NCBI RefSeq assembly: GCF_030944625.1
Contig: NZ_JAUSXY010000001.1
Location: forward strand, 3,906,001 to 3,970,000
DNA length: 64,000 nucleotides
Direction: 5' to 3'
From: Arthrobacter sp. SLBN-112
Lineage (GTDB): Bacteria > Actinomycetota > Actinomycetes > Actinomycetales > Micrococcaceae
The position numbers and the translations under genes were made by a program. Position 1 is the first letter of the stretch. The number at the start of each line of letters is the position of its first letter. The notes beneath the pieces are model-generated. The model had not been told where the DNA came from and made no database searches. It worked only from the letters and a program-made list of their open reading frames with translations. Shown in pieces: positions 1-9,994 of the stretch.

Positions 1-1065
1 CACCGTGGCTTCCGGGACGTCGGCCTTGAGCGCGGCCTCGGCGTTGAGGATCCCGTAGCCGTACAGCGGGTCCTTGCCGGGCGCGCCGGCATCCTTCGCC
101 GTCGAGACAATCCTGTTGATGACCTGCTCGGCACTCATGTCCGGCCACTTGGACCGAATCAGTGCAGCCACCCCGGCAACGATCGGAGTGGAGCCGGACG
201 TCCCGGCCCATTCGGCGTAGCTCCCGCCGGGGAGTCCGCCGACCAGGTTCTCCGCAGGGGCGGCCACACCGATGCTGATCCCCTGGGACGAAGCATCCAC
301 GCTGGCGGTGTTCTTGCGGTCCAGGCCAGCGACCGTGAGGACGCCCGGGATAGTTGCGGGGGCGCCCACCTGGGTGTTGCCGCCCACCCGGTTGCCGGCT
401 GCGGCCACGATGACCACGTCCTTTTGTTCGGCGTAAAGGAACGCCGCGTCCCAGCTTTGTGGCCACTGGGGTGTTGTGCTGCCGAGCGAAATGTTGATCA
501 CCTTGGCGCCGTTGTCCACTGCCCAGCGGACGGCTTCGGGAATCTGGTCCTGGTCGCTTTTGCCTGAGGGGTTCGGTGAACCCAGCCATGTGGAAACGGA
601 AAGGAGCTGCGCTTCCGGCGCCACGCCCATGACGCCGTCAGGCGGCGTGCCCGCAGGCCCGGGGCTGGGGCTGGGCGAGGCACTGGCCGGCTGGTGGCCG
701 CGGCCTGCCAGCATGGTGGCCACCAGCGTGCCGTGTTCAGGCTTGGAGCCGACGCTCTTCTGGCCGTCCGGCTGGCCCGAGCCGGAGGCGTCATAGCCGC
801 CGGTGACAGCACCTTTAAGGTCCGGGTGCTGGGCGTCAATGCCGCTGTCGATGACGGCCACCTTGACGCCGGCGCCCTTGGACACCTCCCAGGCCTTGGT
901 GATGCCGGAATCTGCCAGCCAGTACTCTTTGTCGCGCCAATCGTCGGCTTTGGCGGCGGGCGCGGTAAAAAGGCCGGCGCACAGGCAGCAGGCGGCCAGC
1001 AGGACAGCCGCGAGGGCCGCGGCGGCCCGGCGCGCAGGCGGGGTCGGAGCTGGGGTGGATTGCAT
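1..1065 (-). CDS. S8 family (subtilisin-like) serine peptidase, C-terminus outside window
   Basis: Secreted subtilase, incomplete because the 3' end lies beyond position 1. The ATG at 1065 opens a signal peptide (Arg pair, then an Ala/Leu-rich core, cleavage near residue 40 after APAAKA). The catalytic Asp is in VIDSGID (D73), the His in EHGTLVA, and the Ser in AGTSGSTPIVAG, a variant of the usual GTSMATP. A Ser/Pro-rich insert (ASPSPSPGPAG) lies between the His region and the oxyanion Asn segment (AAAGN). It starts only 4 nt after the stop of the exopolyphosphatase gene, so it is probably the last gene of that operon. It resembles the mycosin type of S8 protease, but no type VII secretion genes are nearby, so a specific role is not assigned. 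Confidence 0.88.
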   Translation of the reverse strand, partial: MQSTPAPTPPARRAAAALAAVLLAACCLCAGLFTAPAAKADDWRDKEYWLADSGITKAWEVSKGAGVKVAVIDSGIDAQHPDLKGAVTGGYDASGSGQPDGQKSVGSKPEHGTLVATMLAGRGHQPASASPSPSPGPAGTPPDGVMGVAPEAQLLSVSTWLGSPNPSGKSDQDQIPEAVRWAVDNGAKVINISLGSTTPQWPQSWDAAFLYAEQKDVVIVAAAGNRVGGNTQVGAPATIPGVLTVAGLDRKNTASVDASSQGISIGVAAPAENLVGGLPGGSYAEWAGTSGSTPIVAGVAALIRSKWPDMSAEQVINRIVSTAKDAGAPGKDPLYGYGILNAEAALKADVPEATV

Positions 1066-1069
1066 GGGG

Positions 1070-2017
1070 CTACCCGATGCTCAGGGCGATGCCGTCAAGG
1101 ATGTCGTGCTCGCTCGCGGTGGCGGCGGTGATCCTGCCGCCGGTAAGCGTGCCCATCCGTTCCAGGATGCGGCGCCACACCAGTCCCCCGGCGCCAATGA
1201 CATCCACCCGCCCCGGGTGCATGTACGGCAGGGCGGCGCGGCCGGCCCGGGTCATCGCCAGCAGGTCGCCGGCAGCGGCCTTGACGTCCTCAATGGGAAG
1301 CTGGGCGCCGTGGATGGCGTCCGGCGAGTATTCGGGCAGGCGGAGGGCGTGCGCGGTGATGGTGGTGACGGATCCGGCCACGCCGACGACGGCGGTGGCA
1401 CGTTCCAGCGGCACGTCGCGTCCGGCGCGGGCTATGGCGGCGTCAACGTCGGCCTCGGCGGCCGCGACCTGTTCGGCCGTGGGCGGATCGTCACGCAGGT
1501 GCCGCTCAGTGAGGCGAACGCAGCCGATGTCCACGGATTTGGCTGCCGTGACCCCGGAGGCGGTGCCGAGGACAAATTCGGTGCTTCCGCCGCCAAGGTC
1601 CACCACCAGTACTTCATGGCCGTCGAGGATGGGCAGCACGCTGCTGGCGCCGGCGAACGACAAGGCCGCTTCCTCGTCGCCGGAAATGACCTCAGGTTCG
1701 ACTCCCAGGAGGTCCCGGATGCCGTCCACGAAGACGTCCCTGTTGCGTGCGTCCCGGCTTGCCGAGGTAGCGACGAACCGGGTCCGTTCCGCACCGTGCT
1801 CACGGATCAGGCGGGCATAGTCAGCCGTTGCGGCGAAGGTGCGTTCAAGGGCCTCCGGAGCCAGTTCGCCGGTGGCATCCACCCCCTGGCCCAGCCGGAC
1901 CACGCGCATTTCCCGGACGACGTCAGTCAGGGCCGTGCTGCCGTTGCTGCGGTCAATGTCCGCGATCAGGAGCCGGATGGAGTTGGTGCCGCAGTCGATG
2001 GCGGCGACGCGCGTCAC
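1070..2017 (-). CDS. Ppx/GppA family exopolyphosphatase
   Basis: Predicted exopolyphosphatase or guanosine pentaphosphate phosphohydrolase of the ASKHA (actin-like ATPase) fold, about 315 residues, cytoplasmic. The N-terminal phosphate-binding motif AIDCGTNSIRLLIAD and the second motif DLGGGSTEF are both present. I chose the GTG start at 2017 because it overlaps the stop of the upstream DUF501 gene in a GTGA arrangement and places the motif at residue 5. The short single-domain length is typical of actinobacterial Ppx1/Ppx2 proteins. Which substrate (polyphosphate or pppGpp) it prefers cannot be read from sequence. Confidence 0.9.
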   Translation of the reverse strand: MTRVAAIDCGTNSIRLLIADIDRSNGSTALTDVVREMRVVRLGQGVDATGELAPEALERTFAATADYARLIREHGAERTRFVATSASRDARNRDVFVDGIRDLLGVEPEVISGDEEAALSFAGASSVLPILDGHEVLVVDLGGGSTEFVLGTASGVTAAKSVDIGCVRLTERHLRDDPPTAEQVAAAEADVDAAIARAGRDVPLERATAVVGVAGSVTTITAHALRLPEYSPDAIHGAQLPIEDVKAAAGDLLAMTRAGRAALPYMHPGRVDVIGAGGLVWRRILERMGTLTGGRITAATASEHDILDGIALSIG

Positions 2018-2685
2018 TCCGCCACCCCGGCGTCGCCGGCAGTCTTCCGCACGGGCGCGGGGCGGCCAACGATGTCCGGCAGGCCCTGGGGACCATGTCG
2101 GCTGAGGTCCCGGGACGGTGCCTCGCCGGTGGTGTCCCAGGCGCCGTCGCAGTAGCACTTGTCCGTCGTCCACCACTCGCTGATCATTCCAAGGGCCTGG
2201 TCGCCGAGCGGGTTGACGCCGGGGCCGGACGCCAGGGAGTGGCCCACCAGGACGTGCAGGCACTTGACGCGTACGGGCATTCCCCCGGCCGAGACGCCGT
2301 CGATTTCAGGCACCGGGCCGATGCCGGAACGTTCTCCGATCGCGTTCCGGGCGGCGAGGTATTCTTCATGGGCCGAGCGGTAGGCGTCCGCGAGCCCGGG
2401 ATCCCCGGCGAGTTGGTCGTTCATCTCATTCATGACGCCTGCGGCTTCCAGCCGGGAAACCGCTGAGGTGATCACCGGGTGCGTCAGGTAGAAGGTGGTG
2501 GGGAACGGGGTTCCGTTGCTGAGGCGGGGGGCGGTCGCTGCTACGAGCGGGTTGCCGCAAACGCACCGCGCCGGAATTTCCACGACGTCGCGGACGGGAC
2601 GTCCCAGCTGCCTGCTCAGCACGTCAAGGTCGTGTTCTGTCGGTTGGCGGGATTCGTCCCGGGCGGCTGCCGTGCTGTGTTCCAT
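2014..2685 (-). CDS. DUF501 domain-containing protein
   Basis: About 223 residues. It belongs to the DUF501 family, which in actinobacteria lies between the septum-formation-initiator gene and ppx. The conserved core runs from about residue 20 (LSRQLGRPVRDVVEIPARC) to WWTTDKCYCDG near residue 175. Several Cys residues are visible (RCVCGNP, KCLHVL, DKCYCD) and could bind a metal, but no function is established for the family. The gene ends inside the ppx start codon, so the two are probably translationally coupled. Confidence 0.85.
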   Translation of the reverse strand: MEHSTAAARDESRQPTEHDLDVLSRQLGRPVRDVVEIPARCVCGNPLVAATAPRLSNGTPFPTTFYLTHPVITSAVSRLEAAGVMNEMNDQLAGDPGLADAYRSAHEEYLAARNAIGERSGIGPVPEIDGVSAGGMPVRVKCLHVLVGHSLASGPGVNPLGDQALGMISEWWTTDKCYCDGAWDTTGEAPSRDLSRHGPQGLPDIVGRPAPVRKTAGDAGVAE

Positions 2686-2712
2686 TGTCGCGGGCCGTCC
2701 TTCCTGTGCGGT

Positions 2713-3393
2713 TCAGTCTGTGGCCGCGCGCCTGATGGACTCCCACAGGGAATCCACCCACGGCAGATCGGCGGGGTCTTGTGCTGTTGCGCCGGCGGGG
2801 CTACTGCTTTCTCCGGCCGGCTCATCGCTGCCAAAAACCCAGTAGCCGGTTTCGCCCGGCATAACCATGTTAATGCGGTCGCGGGCCTGCTGCTTGACGT
2901 AGTTGGGGTCCTGCCATCGCGAAACCTGCTGCCGGAGGGCGTCCCCTTCGGCCTGACGGGCGGCGATATCGGCATTCAGCGCGTCGATTTCGGCCTTCTT
3001 GTCGAAAAAGATCTTCACGGTTGGTGCCAGCATGATGGTGATGGCCACCATCACCACGGCCAACGCGAGCATGCGGCCGGAGAAGGCCTTGGCGGGGACG
3101 GGGTGCTGGTCCTCGTCACTGGCCCGGCCGTTGGTGCCGTCAACGGAACTGCTGCCCTTGCGTCCGGCGGACGGCTTGGGTGCGGTTGCCCCTCCCGCCT
3201 TTCCGCCCGGCCGGCCGGCAGTTCCGCGGCCGCGGTTGTCCTGCCCGGAAGACTCCTCAGCCGCGGCAGCGCCGTTGCCCGGGCGGAAATCCGCCCGGAT
3301 GACCTCGGCCCCGCCGGAGGTACCGTCGTCGGCCGTGTCCTTTGCCGGACGGGCGGGGGCAACCTTGGGAACTTTGGGGCGGCGGGTAGCCAT
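2713..3393 (-). CDS. FtsB/DivIC-like septum formation initiator protein
   Basis: About 226 residues. The start is the ATG at 3393, preceded by AGGAG. A long Ala/Pro/Gly/Lys-rich cytoplasmic N-terminus (about residues 1-115) leads to one membrane segment (LALAVVMVAITIMLAPTV). A short heptad-type stretch follows (KKAEIDALNADIAARQAEG) and then the family motif around VKQQARDRINMVMPGETGYWV. Small bitopic proteins with this layout act in the divisome with FtsL and FtsQ. The gene sits just downstream of eno, as in many actinobacteria, but a strong hairpin separates the two. Confidence 0.87.
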   Translation of the reverse strand: MATRRPKVPKVAPARPAKDTADDGTSGGAEVIRADFRPGNGAAAAEESSGQDNRGRGTAGRPGGKAGGATAPKPSAGRKGSSSVDGTNGRASDEDQHPVPAKAFSGRMLALAVVMVAITIMLAPTVKIFFDKKAEIDALNADIAARQAEGDALRQQVSRWQDPNYVKQQARDRINMVMPGETGYWVFGSDEPAGESSSPAGATAQDPADLPWVDSLWESIRRAATD

Positions 3394-3476
3394 GACACTC
3401 CTGAAACGCAGCCTCCCTGGGCCGCCACTATCTGTGCTGGACAAACACTGCCTGGACCATTGCTGCGGAAAACAAC

Positions 3477-3512
3477 GGCGGTGGCTATGGTCTTCCAACC
3501 ATAGCCACCGCC
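3477..3512 (-). terminator. Hairpin terminator downstream of eno
   Basis: Perfect 15-bp inverted repeat (GGCGGTGGCTATGGT) with a 6-nt loop, starting 18 nt after the eno stop on the minus strand and followed there by a T-rich stretch (GTTGTTTTCC). This fits intrinsic termination or attenuation between eno and the FtsB-like gene. Confidence 0.75.
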
Positions 3513-3530
3513 GATGGGTTTAGCCGGTTA

Positions 3531-4832
<1,302 letters not shown>

Positions 4833-4929
4833 TTAACGGGGGGAATCAGGCAGAAAACTCGACGTACTCGTCAGGGACTAGCGTAGTCGAGAGTGCTCCG
4901 GGTTACTCAAACCGGTCGAAGCCCGGACG

Positions 4930-5589
4930 TCATGATGGAGCTTGGTCGCCTTGGTAGCGGCGTACGGCGGCACGCAGGGCCCGCTCGGCGTCCATGCCGC
5001 GGTCCCGGGCGGAACGCACGACGGCGAGCAGCAGCGTTCCGAGTTCGTCCTCGCTTTCGGGGATGGGGAGCCCGCCGGGAAGGCCAAGGCCGGCACGGGC
5101 GGCGCGGTCCAGCGATTTTTGCGCCTTGGCCAGAGCCGGAAGGGCGGCGGGAATTCCCTCGAAGGCATGGCGCCGTTCCGGGCGTTCGGCCCGTTTGACG
5201 GCGTCCCACGTCTGCTCGATCTCCGCCACCGTGGCAGGGAAGCTGTCCTGCAGGGAACCGTCGGGCCGGAAGACGTGCGGGTTGCGGCGGACCATTTTGG
5301 CACCCAGGCCGCGCGCAACGTCGTCGAACGTGAACGCGCCGCGCTCCTCGGCGAGCCGGGCGTGCAGCACCACCTGGAGCAGGACGTCACCCAGCTCGCC
5401 CTGGAGTTCGGCGTCGGGGTGGCCCTCCTCGATGGTCTCGGCCACTTCATAGGCCTCCTCCAGGAGGTACTCCACCAGCGAGGCGTGCGTCAGGGCACCC
5501 ATCCAGGGACAGTGCTCGCGCAGCTGCGCCATCTTTTCCAGCAGCTCCGCCGTGGCAGAGCTGCCGGCCGCGGGTTGCTGGTCAGCCAA
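4930..5589 (-). CDS. MazG-family nucleoside triphosphate pyrophosphohydrolase
   Basis: Predicted house-cleaning NTP pyrophosphohydrolase. The all-alpha NTP-PPase core is clear: CPWMGALTHASLVEYLLEEAYEV supplies the first acidic metal-binding helix and GELGDVLLQVVLHA the second. The C-terminal part is variable. No ATG lies before the conserved LLEKMAQL segment, so I place the start at the TTG at 5589, which overlaps the end of the adenosine deaminase gene by 8 nt. An internal ATG at about 5531 would cut into the domain. About 219 residues, a single MazG domain rather than the duplicated E. coli form. Coupling to add fits a role in nucleotide pool hygiene. Confidence 0.87.
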   Translation of the reverse strand: MADQQPAAGSSATAELLEKMAQLREHCPWMGALTHASLVEYLLEEAYEVAETIEEGHPDAELQGELGDVLLQVVLHARLAEERGAFTFDDVARGLGAKMVRRNPHVFRPDGSLQDSFPATVAEIEQTWDAVKRAERPERRHAFEGIPAALPALAKAQKSLDRAARAGLGLPGGLPIPESEDELGTLLLAVVRSARDRGMDAERALRAAVRRYQGDQAPS

Positions 5590-6718
5590 GGTTGGCGTAG
5601 GCGTCGTTGATGTACTCCACCAGCGCTTCCTTTTCCTCCAGGGGCAGGAAGGATGCCTCGGCGGCGTTGAGGGTGAGCTCCAGGAGGTCGTCGAGGTCGT
5701 AGTCAAACGTCTCCACCAGCAGGTTGAACTCATCGGTCAGGGTGACGCCGCTCATCAGGCGGTTGTCGGTGTTGATGGTGACGTTGAAGCCCAGCTGGTA
5801 CAGCATGTCCAGCGGGTGGCTTTCGATGCCCTCGCCAAATCCGGCGATCGCTCCGGTCTGCAGGTTGGAGGACGGGCAGATTTCCAGGGCGATGCCGCGG
5901 TCGCGGACCCAGCTGGAGAGATCGCCCAGGGTGACCAGGCCGACGGTGTCTCCGGCCTCATCGTCATCGTCGAATTCCACCATGATGTCCTCGGCGATCC
6001 GGACGCCGTGTCCCAGGCGGAGGGCCCTGCCGTCAACCAGCGCGGACTGGATGCTTTCCAGCCCGGCGGCCTCGCCGGCGTGTACCGTGGCGGGGAAGTT
6101 GTGCTGGGCCAGGTAGGTGAACGCGTCCTTGAACCGGCTGGGCAGGAAGCCGTCTTCCGCGCCCGCGATGTCAAACCCGACTGCACCCTGGTTGCGGTGT
6201 CGCACTGCGAGTTCGGCAATCTCCTGGCCGCGGTCGGCGTGGCGCATGGCGGTGATCAGCTGGCCCACCTGGATCTCCCGGCCGGTCTCCGAGACGGCCT
6301 CGACGCCTGCCTCCAGGCCATCCTGGACCGCTTCCACGGCCTCATCCAGGCTGAGCCCCTTCTGCAGGTGCTGCTCCGGCGCCCACCGGACCTCGCCGTA
6401 CACCACGCCGTCATCTGCCAGGTCTTCAACGAATTCCTTGGCCACCCGGAACAGGCCATCGTAAGTCTGCATCACGGCCACGGTGTGGTCGAAGGTTTCC
6501 AGGTAGCGGACCAGGGAGCCGGAGTCTGCGGATTCGCGGAACCACTCGCCCAGGGCAACCGGGTCCGTCGAGGGAAGCGTGTGCCCAACGGCTTCCGCCA
6601 GTTCGATAATCGTGGCCGGACGGAGTCCCCCGTCCAGATGGTCGTGAAGGGAAACCTTGGGCAGGCTCTTCAGGTCGAAATCAATGGCAGGGGCGGCGTC
6701 AAGAATGGGCTCAGTCAC
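5582..6718 (-). CDS. add: Adenosine deaminase
   Basis: Zn-dependent hydrolytic deamination of adenosine or deoxyadenosine to inosine; 378 residues, cytoplasmic. Zn ligands are in LHDHLDGGLRP (the HxH motif), HAGEAAG and LGHGVRI, and the C-terminal Asp is in NTDNRLMSG. EICPSSNLQTGA is also diagnostic. Placed next to the nucleoside uptake operon on the same strand, it would feed purine salvage. The last 8 bases overlap the proposed TTG start of the MazG-family gene. Confidence 0.96.
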   Translation of the reverse strand: MTEPILDAAPAIDFDLKSLPKVSLHDHLDGGLRPATIIELAEAVGHTLPSTDPVALGEWFRESADSGSLVRYLETFDHTVAVMQTYDGLFRVAKEFVEDLADDGVVYGEVRWAPEQHLQKGLSLDEAVEAVQDGLEAGVEAVSETGREIQVGQLITAMRHADRGQEIAELAVRHRNQGAVGFDIAGAEDGFLPSRFKDAFTYLAQHNFPATVHAGEAAGLESIQSALVDGRALRLGHGVRIAEDIMVEFDDDDEAGDTVGLVTLGDLSSWVRDRGIALEICPSSNLQTGAIAGFGEGIESHPLDMLYQLGFNVTINTDNRLMSGVTLTDEFNLLVETFDYDLDDLLELTLNAAEASFLPLEEKEALVEYINDAYANLG

Positions 6719-6757
6719 GTTCCCACCTTAGGGTGGGGCGGGGTTCAAAGCCAGCCG

Positions 6758-7564
6758 CTACTTGGCGGCGGGACCCGCATCCGCCGACGGCACCGTGAGG
6801 GGCCGGGTGCCGGGCCGTTCATCCTGGTCGGAGGCGTTTCCGGCCCATCCGTCCACTTCGGTTTCAGCTTCGGGGGCGTCGTGGCGTCCCAGCCGTTTGT
6901 GCCACCAGCGGAGGGCGTGGTCGATGACGACGCCCAGGACAATCGCGAACACGACCGCGATGCCGGCGCTCAGGAGCGGGTTGTGGTGCAGCCAGGGGAA
7001 CGAGCTGGCAAGCACCCCGATGCCAAGGGAGTACCCCACCCATGTGACGCATGCGAAGGCATCGAAGACGAAAAACCTCCGGTGCGAGAAACCGGTGCTG
7101 CCGGCCACATAGTTGACGGCCACCCGACCCCAGGGGATGTAGCGCGCGGTGAAGATGAGCACCGCCCCGCGCTTCTCCAGCTCGTAGCGGGCCCAGGCGA
7201 ACACTTTCCGAACCTTGGGCCGGCGCATCCAGCCCCACCGGTCCAGTCCGATTTTCCGGCCGAGCATATAGGCCACGTTGTCGCCGCAAATGGCACCGAT
7301 CAGGGCCGTCAGGCCAAGGATCCAGAGATTGGGTTCGCCGCTGTGCCGCGAGAAAGCCGCGAGTGCCACGATGAGGGTCTCGCTGGGGACCACCATGGCG
7401 AAGCCGTCCACGAAGAAGAACACCAGCAGCACGGGGTAGATCCACCACTGGCCCGCTGCATGGAGCACGGCCTCATTAATAAACTCCACGCGGTGTTGCT
7501 CCTGTAAAAAATGGCACAGCCAAAGCGCCGCAGCCAAAGCGGAAATCGTTCCTAAGTGTCCCAT
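6758..7564 (-). CDS. DedA family membrane protein (first of two)
   Basis: About 268 residues of the DedA/SNARE-associated (VTT) family. The family core is visible: FFVDGFAMVVPSETLIVALAAF near the N-terminus, GDNVAYMLGRKIG in the middle and ARYIPWGRVAVNYVAGSTGF after it, with several membrane segments. DedA proteins are implicated in lipid (undecaprenyl phosphate or phospholipid) flipping and membrane homeostasis. The hydrophilic C-terminal tail of about 45 residues is not conserved. It lies 58 bp from a second DedA gene on the same strand; the two share the core but differ enough to be old paralogs. Confidence 0.9.
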   Translation of the reverse strand: MGHLGTISALAAALWLCHFLQEQHRVEFINEAVLHAAGQWWIYPVLLVFFFVDGFAMVVPSETLIVALAAFSRHSGEPNLWILGLTALIGAICGDNVAYMLGRKIGLDRWGWMRRPKVRKVFAWARYELEKRGAVLIFTARYIPWGRVAVNYVAGSTGFSHRRFFVFDAFACVTWVGYSLGIGVLASSFPWLHHNPLLSAGIAVVFAIVLGVVIDHALRWWHKRLGRHDAPEAETEVDGWAGNASDQDERPGTRPLTVPSADAGPAAK

Positions 7565-7622
7565 GCCGGGGACGCAGTCCGCTACGCCCTGCTGCCCGGA
7601 ATTTTCCCGTTAAACGCGGGGC

Positions 7623-8252
7623 TCAGGTCCCGGGTTCCCGGATCCGTTCCACCACGTTGGGTTTACCCCGGAATTTGTTGATCACCAGGTCCACCAGGAT
7701 GCCCAGGGCTACGGCACAAATGATGGCGATCACGGCGCCCAGGACGTGGTTGTCCTCGAACCATTGGCCGAAAAACAACCCGATCGTCACGGAGTATCCG
7801 GCCCACAGGCTTGCGGAGAGGACGGTCAGGCCAACGAACCGCAGGTGCGGATAGTGGGTAACACCGGCCGTCAGGTTGACCGCCACCCGCCCGATCGGAA
7901 CGAACCGGGCCACCAGGATCAGCGAGGCCGGCCGCTTTCGCAGTTCCCGGCCCGCCCAGCGGAAGGCGGCCTGCATCCGCGGTCCGCGCATCCAGGCCCA
8001 ACGGGTGGTACCCACCCGGCGGCCCAAAAGGTAGGCAATGTTGTCGCCAACGAAGGCGCCCGCGGCAGCCACCCCGGCAAGGAGCAGAGGGTTGGGAACA
8101 TCCGCGGTGGCGGCGACGGCGGCGAGGCCCACCACCACGGATTCGCTGGGGACGGGCGGGAAGAAGCCGTCAATGATGCAGCACGCCAGCACCAGGACCA
8201 GCACCCAGGGCTGTCCGGCTGCGGCGAGGATGAAGTCGTTGATGGCCTGCAT
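7623..8252 (-). CDS. DedA family membrane protein (second of two)
   Basis: 209 residues, same family as its neighbour. The core motifs are CCIIDGFFPPVPSESVVVGL, GDNIAYLLGRRVG and ARFVPIGRVAVNLTAGVT, and the ends are shorter. The start ATG at 8252 is preceded on the minus strand by the end of deoA only 6 nt away, so it is probably cotranscribed with the nucleoside operon. The substrate is unknown, and a link with nucleosides is only positional. Confidence 0.92.
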   Translation of the reverse strand: MQAINDFILAAAGQPWVLVLVLACCIIDGFFPPVPSESVVVGLAAVAATADVPNPLLLAGVAAAGAFVGDNIAYLLGRRVGTTRWAWMRGPRMQAAFRWAGRELRKRPASLILVARFVPIGRVAVNLTAGVTHYPHLRFVGLTVLSASLWAGYSVTIGLFFGQWFEDNHVLGAVIAIICAVALGILVDLVINKFRGKPNVVERIREPGT

Positions 8253-8258
8253 TGGTCC

Positions 8259-9581
8259 CTATGCTATGCGGTCGATAATCAGCTGCTGGGCAGGCCGCGA
8301 ACCCTCCGGAGCGATGACCACCGCGTGTTCGAGTGCTTCCCGGGCCCGGGTGAAGCGGTCCGGCGTGTCCGTGAGCAGTGTCATCAGGGGCTCCCCCGCC
8401 CGTACGGTGGCGCCCGGTTTGGCGTGCATCCGCACCCCGGCCCCGGCCTGCACGGCATCTTCCTTGCGGGCACGGCCGGCCCCCAGCCGCCAAGCGGCCA
8501 CACCGACAGCCAGGGCGTCGAGTTCCACCAGCACTCCGTCCGCGGGCGCGTAGACCACGTCCGATTCCCTGGCCACGGGCAGGGCGGCGTGCGGATCGCC
8601 TCCCTGGGCGGAGATCATCCGGTTCCAAATGTCCATGGCGCGGCCGTCCTTGAGCGCGGCGGCGGGATCGGCGCCGTGCACTCCCGCAGCGGCGAGCATC
8701 TCTTCGGCGAGCCGGACGGTCAACTCCACCACGTCTTCCGGGCCGCCTCCGGCAAGTACCTCCACGGATTCCTCCACTTCGATCGCGTTGCCGGCGGTGA
8801 GTCCCAGTGGCGTGTCCATGTTGGTCAGCAGGGCCACCGTGTTGACGCCGGCGTCCTTGCCCAGGGCCACCATCGTCTCGGCCAGCTCCCGGGCCCGGGA
8901 CTCATCCTTCATGAACGCTCCGCTGCCCACCTTGACGTCAAGGACCAGCGAGCCGGTGCCCTCGGCGATCTTCTTGCTCATGATGGACGAAGCGATGAGC
9001 GGGATGGCTTCCACGGTGCCGGTAACGTCCCGGAGCGCGTAGAGCTTCTTGTCCGCGGGTGCCAGGCCTGCACCGGCGGCACAGATCACCGCCCCTACGT
9101 CCTGGAGCTGGGCCAGGATCTCGTCATTGGTCAGGCTTGCGCGCCACCCGGGAATCGACTCGAGCTTGTCCAGGGTGCCGCCCGTGTGGCCCAGGCCGCG
9201 GCCGGAAAGCTGTGGGACGGCGACGCCGAAAACGGCGACGAGGGGGGCCAGCGGCAACGTGATCTTGTCCCCCACCCCGCCGGTGGAGTGCTTGTCCGTG
9301 GTGTATTTCAGGCCGCCGTCGGGACGCCTGAGGCTGGAGAAATCCATTCGCTCCCCGGACGCGATCATCGCGGCGGTCCAACGGGCAATTTCCGCCCGGT
9401 CCATGCCGTTGAGCAGGATGGCCATGTTCAGGGCCGCCATCTGTTCGTCGGCAATGGCTCCACGCGTATAGGCGTCGATGGTCCAGTCGATCTGCTCGGG
9501 GCTCAGGATGCCTTTGTCGCGCTTGATGCGGATGATGTCCACCGCATCGAACGCCTCGGTGTTGCTGGTGGTTTGGGTCAC
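8259..9581 (-). CDS. deoA: Thymidine phosphorylase
   Basis: Phosphorolysis of thymidine to thymine and deoxyribose-1-phosphate; about 440 residues. Motifs include the phosphate-binding KHSTGGVGDK, SGRGLGHTGGTLDKLE, and the C-terminal PYNP domain with YAPADGVLVELDA. The start is the GTG at 9581, overlapping the cdd stop codon by 4 nt (GTGA), which gives VTQTTSNTEAF as the N-terminus. It is the last enzyme gene of the BMP-type nucleoside transport operon. Confidence 0.95.
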   Translation of the reverse strand: MTQTTSNTEAFDAVDIIRIKRDKGILSPEQIDWTIDAYTRGAIADEQMAALNMAILLNGMDRAEIARWTAAMIASGERMDFSSLRRPDGGLKYTTDKHSTGGVGDKITLPLAPLVAVFGVAVPQLSGRGLGHTGGTLDKLESIPGWRASLTNDEILAQLQDVGAVICAAGAGLAPADKKLYALRDVTGTVEAIPLIASSIMSKKIAEGTGSLVLDVKVGSGAFMKDESRARELAETMVALGKDAGVNTVALLTNMDTPLGLTAGNAIEVEESVEVLAGGGPEDVVELTVRLAEEMLAAAGVHGADPAAALKDGRAMDIWNRMISAQGGDPHAALPVARESDVVYAPADGVLVELDALAVGVAAWRLGAGRARKEDAVQAGAGVRMHAKPGATVRAGEPLMTLLTDTPDRFTRAREALEHAVVIAPEGSRPAQQLIIDRIA

Positions 9582-9994
9582 CGGGTCTCCTCCAGATGTT
9601 GGGGGCCAAATGCGTCGGGCAGCACCTGGTCCATCGTCCTGATGCCTTGGGTGGTCATGAGTTCCATGTCCGGGGCGCGGAATTCGTAGAGCAGCTGCCG
9701 GCAGCGGCCGCACGGCATCAGGACCGTACCGTCGGCGTCGACGCAGTAGAAGGCGCGCAGCAGGCCGCCGCCGGTCATATGCAGGTTGCCTACCAGGGCG
9801 CATTCGGCGCACAGGGTGAGCCCGTAGCTGGCGTTCTCCACGTTGCAGCCGCTGACGATCCGGCCGTCCGTGGTGAGGGCGGCCGCCCCCACCGCGAATT
9901 TGGAATACGGCGCGTAGGCGTTTTTCATGGCGGCGACGGCGGCAGCTTCGAGGGCCGCCCAGTCAACGGTTCGCGCGTCATCCACGGCCGTCAC
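9578..9994 (-). CDS. cdd: Cytidine deaminase
   Basis: Zn-dependent deaminase of cytidine and deoxycytidine, 138 residues, the tetrameric short form. The Zn-binding and catalytic motif CAE is in LTLCAECAL and the second pair of Cys ligands is in MPCGRCRQLLYEF. SGCNVENASYGLT binds the ribose. The GTG start at 9994 overlaps the stop of the preceding permease gene by 4 nt. In order with the transporter and deoA it completes uptake, deamination and phosphorolysis of pyrimidine nucleosides. Confidence 0.95.
   Translation of the reverse strand: MTAVDDARTVDWAALEAAAVAAMKNAYAPYSKFAVGAAALTTDGRIVSGCNVENASYGLTLCAECALVGNLHMTGGGLLRAFYCVDADGTVLMPCGRCRQLLYEFRAPDMELMTTQGIRTMDQVLPDAFGPQHLEETR

Noticed and set aside
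5552..7507. 651-codon plus-strand open frame over adenosine deaminase and DedA genes
   Set aside because: It crosses two well-supported minus-strand genes and reads as Gly/Val/His-rich noise.
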